Shown piece after piece: positions 33,614 through 42,300 of a stretch of DNA of 64,000 nucleotides (positions are counted from its first letter, which is position 1; the number at the start of each line of letters is the position of its first letter). The DNA is from Lysobacter sp. cf310 (GTDB lineage: Bacteria; Pseudomonadota; Gammaproteobacteria; Xanthomonadales; Xanthomonadaceae): assembly GCF_900114355.1 (NCBI RefSeq), contig NZ_FOSS01000005.1:62001-126000 (forward strand). Direction: 5' to 3'. The translations under genes were made by a program, and so were the position numbers. The notes under the pieces are model-generated. The model was given only the letters and a program-made list of their open reading frames with translations. It was not told the origin of the DNA and did no database searches.

Positions 33614-35896
33614 TCAGGCCCGTCCGCCCACCACCAGGCTCTTGTCCTGATTGCCGTCGCGGTAGGCGATGGTCAGCGTGGTCGCATAGGCCTTGCCGTC
33701 GCGTATCGACGCAGGCAAAGCCTCGGCCAGCAGGCTGGCGGCCGCGCGGATCAGGAAGGTCTGCTCGAACACGCCGCGCAGCATCGCGAAGTGGTCGTCG
33801 AAGTCGTTCCAGTCGCCGCGCACCTCCAGCAGATCGATCATGCGTGCCGCGCCGCTGCGCAGGCGCTCCCAGCGATTCCAGAAACGCCGCTGGTCGATAT
33901 CCGAACGCAGCAGCACCTGGTATACCGTCCACGGCGTCTCGCCTATCGACTCCTGCCCGGCCAGACCGCCGCCGTAATCGCGCAGGCTCTTGGCGATCAG
34001 TTGCTTGAGCGCGCTGCCGCTGGCGTCGGGACGACGCCGATAGGCCTCGAACAGCGGCGCGTAGACCGCCTCGCGGCTGGCGCAGCTCGCGCGTGCGGAC
34101 TGCTTGGCGTACCAGGGCAAGGCGCGCGCCGCATGCCGGGCCCAGGTCGCATCGTCGGCGCTGGCGTAGGCGCGCATGGCCTGGCGCAGGCCGTGATCGC
34201 TGAGCATCACGCTCAGGCGCGGCTTGCACTCGCCCGCCGCGCCCAGCGCGCCCTGCAACTGCGTCTGCAGCGCCGGCGCCGCGGCGTCGTCGATCACGCC
34301 CCACAGCACCGCATCGTCGACCACGCGCGCCAGTTCGCTCGCGGTCTTGATCCGGCTTTCCTCCCACCACAGTTGCAGGCCGCACTTGAAGTCGCGCGCG
34401 GCGGTCTGCTGCGGCGCACGCGCCTCCTCCAGGTCGGCCTTGAGCGCGGCGCCGTATTCGGTGGTCCAGGTGTTGGCGTTGGCGGTGTAGCGGGTGCTGC
34501 CCAGGTAGGCGCGGGTGAGCGCTTCGCCGGCCGGCGAAACGTAGCGGCGGCTGACGAAACGGTCCTTGCGCTCCTGCTTGCTCTTGAGGTCGAACCAGGT
34601 ACCGACGCCGAGGGTGAAGCCCCAGGCGCGCACGCGCTCCACCGTCTTCTGGTGCAGGAAGAACTCCAGCGCGTAGCCCGAGCCGGTGTAGGCCAGCACG
34701 CGCTGGAAATCGAAGCTCAGCAGGGCGCCGTGCAGGCGCGACAGCGCGTCTTCCGACAGCGTGGCCTCGAGCAGCGAAGCTTCGCTGGCCAGGCGCGTGT
34801 ACTCGTAGCTGAAACCCAGGGTGACCTTGGTCTTGGCGATCTGGGTCACGCGCTCGTTCAGAAGTTCGGTGAGCTCCTGCAGCTTCTTCTTCAGCTTGGG
34901 CAGCGGGTTGGCGTCGTCCAGGCCGAAGCGTTCGGCCAGGGCCTCGGCGATCGGGCGATAGCGCTCCGGCACCCGCTCCAGCGAGGTCGCCTCTTCGATC
35001 GCTTTCAGCGCGGCGGTCGGCGCGTCGAGCACGCCGGCCACGACCGAGCCCAGCACCTTCTCCACCGCGGCCGGATCGGCGAATTCGATCTGCACGCCGG
35101 CCTTGGCCTCGAAGCGGCCGTCGTGGACCGCGCTCTTGCGCAGGGCGACGCGGATCGCGCGATCGCCGGAGGCGCGCTCGCGCACGAAGCTGAGGCTGAA
35201 ATCGTCGTCGACGGTGGCGGTGAAGCTGGCACTGGCGCTGGCGCCGATGTTGATCAGGAACGCGCCGGCGCGGTCGGCACCGAGCACGTCGGTCAGGCCG
35301 TGCAGGGAGCTGGAGAAGATGTCCGACCAGCTGATGCTGAGGCTGGCGGTGAGCTTGCCGCGCGACTTCAGCGCGACCGCCTCGCCCACGCTCAGTCCGG
35401 CGATGTCGGATGCGGACAGGACGCTGGCGACTTCGTCGATGTCGGACAGCACCGCCTCGCCGATCCGCACCGTGTCGTCGTGGCGCTTGTAGCAAAGCAG
35501 GCGCAGCGAGCGATCGCCGCTGATGCCGCCGCCGGCGGTGCCGATCTTGGCGGTGGCCTTGGCGGTGGCCGCCGCGCTCAGCGAGTACTTGAGCCAGGCG
35601 TTGCCGGGCGCGAACGCGAGCTGCGGGCGCCAGTCGGTGCTGGCCTTGGCCGGATCGACGGCTTCGCCACGGCTGCCGATCACGCCGTCGTCGTCGACGT
35701 CGTCGGCGCTGTTGTACAGGTGGATCGCAGCGGCGGCGGTGGCGCCGAACACGGCCTTGATGCTGCCGCTTTGGGCGGTGGTTTCCGCGCCCTTGTCGTA
35801 ACTGAGCAGCTCGGTCTTGAGCGAGGAATCCTTGAGCGGTTTGGCGGCGGTGCCGGCCAGCTTTTCGATCAGATCGGGTATCGCGATCTTGCTCAT
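33614..35896 (-). CDS. Orphan 760-residue protein, operon partner of the dual hydrolase
   Basis: No known family was recognised. The first 300 residues are rich in alternating Ala/Ser/Thr and beta-like strands (GSIKAVFGATAAAAIHLYNS, LTASLSISWSDIF). A Leu/Lys heptad-like stretch around 350-380 (PKLKKKLQELTELLNERV) suggests a coiled coil. The C-terminal half is mixed alpha/beta with several Trp. There is no signal peptide or membrane span. Similar large orphans can be secreted by dedicated systems, but nothing here proves that. Upstream of it lies a 170-base gap. Confidence 0.78.
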   Translation of the reverse strand: MSKIAIPDLIEKLAGTAAKPLKDSSLKTELLSYDKGAETTAQSGSIKAVFGATAAAAIHLYNSADDVDDDGVIGSRGEAVDPAKASTDWRPQLAFAPGNAWLKYSLSAAATAKATAKIGTAGGGISGDRSLRLLCYKRHDDTVRIGEAVLSDIDEVASVLSASDIAGLSVGEAVALKSRGKLTASLSISWSDIFSSSLHGLTDVLGADRAGAFLINIGASASASFTATVDDDFSLSFVRERASGDRAIRVALRKSAVHDGRFEAKAGVQIEFADPAAVEKVLGSVVAGVLDAPTAALKAIEEATSLERVPERYRPIAEALAERFGLDDANPLPKLKKKLQELTELLNERVTQIAKTKVTLGFSYEYTRLASEASLLEATLSEDALSRLHGALLSFDFQRVLAYTGSGYALEFFLHQKTVERVRAWGFTLGVGTWFDLKSKQERKDRFVSRRYVSPAGEALTRAYLGSTRYTANANTWTTEYGAALKADLEEARAPQQTAARDFKCGLQLWWEESRIKTASELARVVDDAVLWGVIDDAAAPALQTQLQGALGAAGECKPRLSVMLSDHGLRQAMRAYASADDATWARHAARALPWYAKQSARASCASREAVYAPLFEAYRRRPDASGSALKQLIAKSLRDYGGGLAGQESIGETPWTVYQVLLRSDIDQRRFWNRWERLRSGAARMIDLLEVRGDWNDFDDHFAMLRGVFEQTFLIRAAASLLAEALPASIRDGKAYATTLTIAYRDGNQDKSLVVGGRA

Positions 35897-36072
35897 GACG
35901 ACCTTTCCTTGGAGTCAGGTAGGAGTACGCCCGGGCCTGCGGGGTCCGGGCGATCGGGCGCGGAATCGGGCCGCCTTCCCCGCGACCCGAGCGTGACCGA
36001 GTATCCACTTAACGCGTGCCGGCTGTCACCGATACGCACCGGTCTGGACGAGCCGTCGCGCCGGCCCCCGAC

Positions 36073-37080
36073 TCAGAGCCGGCGCTGACGCACGCCGGCT
36101 TCCTGCAGTCGCAGCAGCAGATAGGCCGGATCGATCAGGCTGTCGGGGAAGTACAGGCCCGGCGCCACCACCGCGCCGCCGGCCAGGCCGAGCAGGCGCT
36201 CGATGCCCAGCGCGATGCACAACGCGGTCAGCGGCGCCTGTCCGGCCGGGTGCACCAGCTCGTGGCGCACGCGCAGCGGCTGGCCGTCGTGGCCCAGGCC
36301 TTCGATCTCGATCGCGATCTCGGTCGAATAGGCCTCGCCGCGACGGCGGCTGGCGCTCACGCCCAGGGCCATGTCGAGCCGGATCCAGCGCGCGTCGGTC
36401 GCGGCCGCCAGGGTGACCACGTCCAGCGGCGAGTAAGCCGCAGCCGCCACTTCCACGCCGTCCACGCTGCGGATGCTGCGTCCGGCCTCGTCGCCGCGCA
36501 GCCAGCGCCACTGCCCGTCCTCCAGCACCTGCGCGCCGGCGGCGCTGATCAGGCGCTCGTAGTCGGCGGCGGCGGCCGGGCCGCCCATGTCCTCCTCGTC
36601 CAGCAGCGCCGACAGATCGATGCGATCGATGCGCGCGAACTCGCGCGCGTAGTGCAGCGCCGGCAGGGTCGCGGCGCCGGCCAGCCAATGGCTGGCGAGC
36701 AGGATGGGCGCGGCGCCCGGCTTGCGCAGGTGCAGCGCGACCTCGGGCGCGATCTCGAACGAGCCGCTGGAGGTGCTCAGATAGGGCAGGCCCTGCGCCT
36801 GGGCGTACTTCAAGGTGTTCAAGCTGGCGTCCTTCACGAACACGATCACGGCGCTGTAGCGCGCGTGCGCGTCCAGGCCGAGATCGGCGCGCTGCAGATC
36901 CACGCCTACCGCGCTGGCGCCGCCGACCGCCGCGGCCACCGTCTGCGCCTTGGCCAGATCGCGGCCGCCGATGGCGATCGGCAGTTGCGGATGCAGCCGG
37001 CGCAGCGCGTGCGCGGCCTGCGCGCCGACGACGCCGGAGCCGCCGACGATGAGGACGGGGGCGAGGGTGTGTGAGGTCAT
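36073..37080 (-). CDS. Saccharopine-dehydrogenase-like NAD(P)-binding protein, 335 aa
   Basis: A Rossmann start VLIVGGSGVVGAQAAHALRR at residues 9-28 (GxGxxG-like) and the second strand IAIGGRDLAKAQ support NAD(P) binding. The family includes saccharopine-dehydrogenase-like and trans-acting enoyl-reductase-like proteins. The rest is mixed alpha/beta, with the substrate unknown. It is divergent from a TetR gene with direct repeats in the gap (37127-37152), so it is the probable regulated target. Confidence 0.83.
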   Translation of the reverse strand: MTSHTLAPVLIVGGSGVVGAQAAHALRRLHPQLPIAIGGRDLAKAQTVAAAVGGASAVGVDLQRADLGLDAHARYSAVIVFVKDASLNTLKYAQAQGLPYLSTSSGSFEIAPEVALHLRKPGAAPILLASHWLAGAATLPALHYAREFARIDRIDLSALLDEEDMGGPAAAADYERLISAAGAQVLEDGQWRWLRGDEAGRSIRSVDGVEVAAAAYSPLDVVTLAAATDARWIRLDMALGVSASRRRGEAYSTEIAIEIEGLGHDGQPLRVRHELVHPAGQAPLTALCIALGIERLLGLAGGAVVAPGLYFPDSLIDPAYLLLRLQEAGVRQRRL

Positions 37081-37126
37081 GGGATCAGCTCCTGGGGTCG
37101 GGATGCCGTCGCCCTCGGCGACAAGC

Positions 37127-37152
37127 TACGATTGGTAAGTTACGAATGGTAA
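37127..37152. promoter_or_regulatory. Direct-repeat operator candidate in the TetR/dehydrogenase gap
   Basis: Two copies of TACGA(T/A)TGGTAA at 37127-37138 and 37141-37152, 14 bases apart, differ at one base. They sit in the only A/T-rich part of the divergent gap, just where the promoters should be. They likely bind the TetR protein encoded to the right. Confidence 0.6.
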
Positions 37153-37205
37153 TGTACGCTTCCCATCGCGCGGCGACACCACGAAACCCGGCGGTACAGC
37201 GTTCC

Positions 37206-37793
37206 ATGAGCGAGACGGCAGCCCGACGACTGCGCAAACCCGAACGGCGCGAGCAGTTGCTCGACACCGCCTTCGCGATCGTGCGCGAGCAAGGCAGCGA
37301 TGCCCTCACCCTGGCGTACCTGGCCGAGCGCGCGGGGGTGAGCAAGCCGATCGCCTACGAGCATTTCCAGACCCGCGCCGGCCTGTTGATCGCGATGTAC
37401 CGGCGCCTGGACCAACGCCAGGCCGCCGCGCTGGAACGCAGCTTCGAGCGCCTGCCGCGCCGTTTCGGCGACGCCGCGCGCGTGCTCGCCGAGGCCTATC
37501 TGCGCTGCTACACCACCGCCGGCCCCGAGTACCCCGCGATCGTCGCGGCGCTCAAGGGCGACGAATCGATGGAGCGCGAACAGCAGCGCTTGATCGACGA
37601 CTACGTCGCGCGCTATCGCGATGCGCTGGCGCCCTACTCCGCGCTGCCGGCGGCGGAACTGCAGCTGCGCTGCGTCGGCATCATCGGCGCCGGCGACGCG
37701 ATCGCGCAGGAATGGCAGCGCGGCCGCATCGACGAAGCCGCCGCGGCGGCGGCCCTGGCCTCGCTGATCCAGCGCTGGCTGTCGAAGGCCTGA
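37206..37793 (+). CDS. TetR-family transcriptional regulator, 195 aa
   Basis: HTH at residues about 15-65 (RREQLLDTAFAIVREQGSDA, LAYLAERAGVSKPIAYEHFQ). The ligand-binding C-terminus is unassigned. The start at ATG 37206 is uncertain: an in-frame ATG at 37149 would add about 19 residues but overlaps the repeat operator, which argues against it. It is divergent from the dehydrogenase-like gene, which it probably represses. Confidence 0.88.
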   Translation: MSETAARRLRKPERREQLLDTAFAIVREQGSDALTLAYLAERAGVSKPIAYEHFQTRAGLLIAMYRRLDQRQAAALERSFERLPRRFGDAARVLAEAYLRCYTTAGPEYPAIVAALKGDESMEREQQRLIDDYVARYRDALAPYSALPAAELQLRCVGIIGAGDAIAQEWQRGRIDEAAAAAALASLIQRWLSKA

Positions 37794-37799
37794 GCCGTT

Positions 37800-38324
37800 T
37801 CAGTCGGCGCTGGCGATCACGCACAGCGCCGGCATCGGCCGCATCGGCGCGCGCTCCACGCCGACGATCGCGTAACCCTGGCCATGCAGCTTGTCGCGCA
37901 AGGCGGCTTCGATGCGCGGTAGCGCATCGCTGGTCGGCGGCTGGTACGCCAGATACAGACGGCCGCGCGGCGCCAGCCAGCCGCGCACGCGCGCCAGCTC
38001 GGCTGCGGCGCCGGTCCAGAAGCCGTTGAGATTGACCGCGACTATGCGGTCGTAGCGCCGTTCGGGCTCGGCCTTGGCGACCTCGACCACGCGGAAGCTC
38101 GCCGCGCCGGAGGCGACGGCATCGGCGTTGCGCCACACCGCCGTCGCGATCGCGGCCGACGAGCGGTCCAGCCCCAGGTAGTGCCCGCGTGGCAGACGCG
38201 GCCACAGCAAGGCCGCCAGCACGCCGTTGCCGCAGCCCAACTCCAGCACGGCGTCGGCCGGGCCCGGATCGAGCAGGCCCGCCATCCAGCTCAGACGTTC
38301 GGGAATGCGATCGGCGGCGCTCAT
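37800..38324 (-). CDS. Class I SAM-dependent methyltransferase, 174 aa
   Basis: Motif I VLELGCGNGVLAALLW and the acidic loop GLDRSSAAI mark a Rossmann methyltransferase. The chain is short and the acceptor is unknown. It starts 52 bases after the end of the GGDEF gene and may be read with it. It converges with the TetR gene, with only a few bases between the stops. Confidence 0.85.
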   Translation of the reverse strand: MSAADRIPERLSWMAGLLDPGPADAVLELGCGNGVLAALLWPRLPRGHYLGLDRSSAAIATAVWRNADAVASGAASFRVVEVAKAEPERRYDRIVAVNLNGFWTGAAAELARVRGWLAPRGRLYLAYQPPTSDALPRIEAALRDKLHGQGYAIVGVERAPMRPMPALCVIASAD

Positions 38325-38376
38325 GCCGGCCCCGCGACGGCGCCGCCGGACCGGGCGCCATCGTCGTGCGCGCCGC

Positions 38377-39345
38377 TCATGCGCCCGCCGTAGGCGCGTC
38401 CTCGTCGCTGCGCACGCGCGCGCGGCCGCCGCGCTTGGCCCGATACAGGCCGCTGTCGGCGCGATTGAGCAGGCTGTCGGCGGTCTCCTCGCCATCGGGC
38501 TGCGCGGTGGCGATGCCGATGCTGACCGTGACCGTGCCGTGCTCGCTGGCCGCATGCGAAATGCCGAGCGCGCGCACCGCGCGCTCCACGTTCTCCACCA
38601 CCACGCGCGCGCCGGCCAGGTCGATTTCGGGCAGCAGGCAGGTGAACTCCTCGCCGCCGGTACGCGCGACCAGGTCGCCCGGGCGCGCCAGGCTGCTTTC
38701 GATCGCCGCGGCGACCTGGCGCAGGCAGTCGTCGCCGGCGAGGTGGCCGTAGGTGTCGTTGTAGGCCTTGAAGTGGTCGATATCGATGATGCCCGCCGAC
38801 AAGGGCTGGCCACCGCGGCGGCAGCGTTGCCATTCGCGCGCCAGGCGTTCGTCGAACTGGCGCCGGTTGGCCACGCCGGTCAGGCCGTCGACCCAGGCCA
38901 TGCGCCGCAGCAGGTCCGACTGCTGCTTCAGGGTCAGATGCGCGCGCACGCGGTTGCGCACGGTGAGGGCGTTGATCGGCTTGGTGATGAAGTCGACGCC
39001 GCCGGCATCCCAGCAGGCGGCCTCCTCGGCCGGATCGTCCAGGCTGGTGACGAAGATCACCGGGATGCTCTGGGTTTCCGGATCGTCCTTGAGCGCGCGA
39101 CACACCTCCAACCCGCTCAGGTCGGGCATGACCACGTCCAGCAGCACCAAGTCGGGCGGAGTCTGGCGACAGAACGCCAGCGCCTGCGCGCCGTTGGTGG
39201 CCATGAACACGTCGTGATCGGCGGAAAACACTTCGTGCAGTGCGCGTATGTTGATCGGCTGGTCGTCCACGACCAGCAAGCGCGCGCGTCGCGAAGCAGC
39301 CGCCGTCCCGGGCAACGCCTCCACGTCGAACAAGATCACGTTCAT
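38377..39345 (-). CDS. REC-GGDEF response regulator, probable diguanylate cyclase, 322 aa
   Basis: A receiver domain (about 20-140) with phosphoacceptor Asp in LVLLDVVMPDLSG is followed by a GGDEF domain (about 160-320) with intact GGEEF in ARTGGEEF. An RPGD I-site lies five residues before it and gives product inhibition by c-di-GMP. Thus it should make c-di-GMP when phosphorylated. Start choice: the kinase stop, then AAGGAG touches this ATG, whereas GTG at 39339 is six bases away and may be the true start. The kinase gene ends just upstream. Confidence 0.92.
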   Translation of the reverse strand: MNVILFDVEALPGTAAASRRARLLVVDDQPINIRALHEVFSADHDVFMATNGAQALAFCRQTPPDLVLLDVVMPDLSGLEVCRALKDDPETQSIPVIFVTSLDDPAEEAACWDAGGVDFITKPINALTVRNRVRAHLTLKQQSDLLRRMAWVDGLTGVANRRQFDERLAREWQRCRRGGQPLSAGIIDIDHFKAYNDTYGHLAGDDCLRQVAAAIESSLARPGDLVARTGGEEFTCLLPEIDLAGARVVVENVERAVRALGISHAASEHGTVTVSIGIATAQPDGEETADSLLNRADSGLYRAKRGGRARVRSDEDAPTAGA

Positions 39346-39352
39346 CTCCTTG

Positions 39353-42300
39353 TCATTCCGATCGGGCCAGCAAGCGGCCGCACACATCGGCCGCCGCGGC
39401 GAAGTCGAACCGGGTCAGCGCTTCGGCCAACTGCCGATGCTCGCCCGGGTGGTGACGGGCCAGGCCCGCTTCCAGCGAATGGAATACGTCCAGCGCGCCC
39501 AGATTGGAGGCGGTCAGCAGCTCGCGCAGGCGCTGCAGCGAGCGCTGCGACACCGGCGCGTCGTCGCCCGGCGGCGGCGGTTCGTCGGCGCTCAGTATCT
39601 GCAGACGCTCGCGCGTCGCGGCCGCCGCTTCGTTGAGGCCGCCGCGCAGCGCGCCCAACTGCAGCGCGCGCAACCAGTCCTCGCCGGCCGCGACGATCGC
39701 CTTCTCCTGCAGCTCGGCCAATTGCGCCAGACGCATCGCGCCGACCGTGGCGGCGACGCCTTTGAGGGTGTGCAGCTGGCGCGCGGCGCCCTCGCGTTGT
39801 TTGGAGCGCAAGGCGGTGGCGAGTTCGCCCATGATCTGGGTGCCGCCGTCGGGGAAGCCTCGCAGCACGTCGCTGTAGACGCGGCGTTTGCCGCCGAAGC
39901 GCGCGAGCGCGGCCTCCCAGTCCAGCACGGCGGGTTCGGCGTTCGCGGCCGGCTCGGCATCGGCGGGAGCCACCGCGGTCTGCGCCACCGCCGGCAAGGG
40001 GGTGGCGACCCGGGCGGCGGCGGCCTGCGCGGTCACCGCTTGCGCCGTGGCCGCCTGCGTCGCGGCCGCGCGCGCGGCCAGCGCTTGCGCGGCCTCGGCC
40101 TGCAAGGCGGCTTCGGCCTGCAGCGCGGTCAGCGGCGGGGCCGGACTCGCGGCCGGCGGCCGCGCGGTCGCGCTGGCATCGTTGGCGGCCGTGGCGCCGC
40201 CGGCCGCGGTGGCGCCGCGCGCGGTCCAGTGCAGCAGGCGCTCGACCAGGGTGTCCAGATCGAAGGGTTTGCCGAGGTGATCGTTCATGCCCGCGGCCAG
40301 GCAGGCCTCGCGGTCGGAGGGCAGCACGTTGGCGGTCATCGCGATGATCGGCAGCTTGGTCAGACCCAGATTGCCGCGGATGCGCCGGGTCGCGGTGTAG
40401 CCGTCCATGTCGGGCATCTGGATGTCCATCAGCACCACGTGGTACTTGCCGGCCTGGCCGACCAGCATCTGCAGGGCCTTGGCGCCGCCGCCGGCCACGG
40501 CCACGCGCGCGCCCTCGCTTTCGAGCAGGTCGGTCACCACCTGCTGGTTGGTCGGATTATCCTCGACCACCAGCAGGGACATGCCGGCCAAGCGATTGCG
40601 CGAGGGCTGCAGCGGCGCCGGATCCGGCAGCGGCAGCGGCAGACCCTGGCCGGAACGCGCGTCGGCGACCGCGTCGATCAGCATCGCCACCGTCACCGGC
40701 TTCATCAGGAAGCCGTCCAGCACCGCCTGTTCGCGGCCCAGGCGCTCGACCAGCATCTCGCGGCCGTGCGCGGTCACCATCACGATCAAGGGCGCCCGGG
40801 TGCCGCCGATCAGTTCGCGGATGCGGCGGCCGGTTTCCCAACCGTCCAGCCCCGGCATGCGCCAATCCAGGAAGATCACTTCGTACGGCGGACCTTCGCC
40901 GGCGGCGCGCTCGACGAACTCCAGCGCCTCTTCGCCGCTGCGCGCGGCGTCGGCCTTCCAGCCGATCGACTGCACCATCGCCAGGATCGCGTTGCGCGCG
41001 CTGTCGTTGTCGTCCACCACCAGCGCGCGCAGTTCGCGCAGCCGCTCCGGCGGACCCGCCGCGGCCTGCGCGGGCTCGCTGGGCAGCCCCAGGGCGACCT
41101 CGAAGAAGAAACGGCTGCCGCGGCCGCGCTCGCTTTCCACGCCCAGCTCGCCGCCCATCAGGCGCACCAGGCGCTGGCTGATCGCCAGGCCCAGGCCGGT
41201 GCCGCCGAAGCGACGGGTGGTCGAGGCCTCGGCCTGGGAGAAGCCTTCGAAGATCGCCGCCAGCTTGTCCTCGTCGATGCCGATGCCGCTGTCGCGCACT
41301 TCGATGGCCAGCGACACCCGGCCCTCGTCGCGCGAGGCCACCCGCACCATCAGCACCACTTCGCCGTAGTGGGTGAACTTGATCGCGTTGCCGACCAGGT
41401 TGATCAACACCTGCTGCAGGCGCAGGGAATCGCCGATCACGCTCTTGGGCACGTGCTCGTCGATGTCGAACACGATCTCGATGTCCTTGTCGCCGACGTT
41501 GGCGCTGAGGATCACCGAGATGTCGCGCAGCACCTGCTCGAGCTCGAACTCGTGCGACTCCAGCGTCTGGCGGCCGGCCTCGATCTTGGAGAAGTCGAGA
41601 ATGTCGTTGAGGATGCCCAGCAGGGTCTTGGCCGCGGTCTCGGTCTTGTTGGCGTAGTCGAGCTGGCGCAGATCCAGGCTGGTCTTCTGCAGCAGCTGCA
41701 GCATGCCCAGGATCGCGTTCATGGGCGTGCGGATTTCGTGGCTCATGTTGGCCAGGAAATCGCTCTTGGCCTTGCTCGCCGCCTCCGCCGCCGCGACCGC
41801 GTCCACCATCGCCGCCTCGGCGGTGCGCTGGACGGTGATGTCCTCGGCGATCGACCAGGTGTGGAGCTTGCCGTCGATGCGCAGGGCCACGCCGTTCAAG
41901 CGCACCGGCACGCGCTTGCCGTCCTTGCGCACGAACTGCTTTTCGTACGGGCCGTAACGGCCGCTGCTCTGCAGGGTGCGCGCGATCGCCTTCTCCTGCA
42001 GCTCGTATTCCTTGGGCGTGAGCTTGCCCTGATCCAACGCGCGCAGTTCCTGCTCGCTGTAGCCGGTCAGGGCGCGGAACTCCTCGTTGAACTCGACGAA
42101 CCGCCCGCTCTCGTCGGTCAGGGCGATGCCCAGCGGCGACAGTTCGAACAGGCCGCGCAGCTTGCGCTCGTTGGTCTCCAGCGCGGCTTCGCGGCGCTTG
42201 CGCTCGCGCAGATCGACGGCGATGCCCAGGTAGCCGACGATCTCGCCGTCGCTCTTGCGCAGCGCGCTGACGTTGAGCAGCACCGGGATGCGGTCGCCGC

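Noticed and set aside
37149-37205. Longer start for the TetR protein
   Set aside because: It would read through the direct-repeat operator and adds unlike residues before the HTH.
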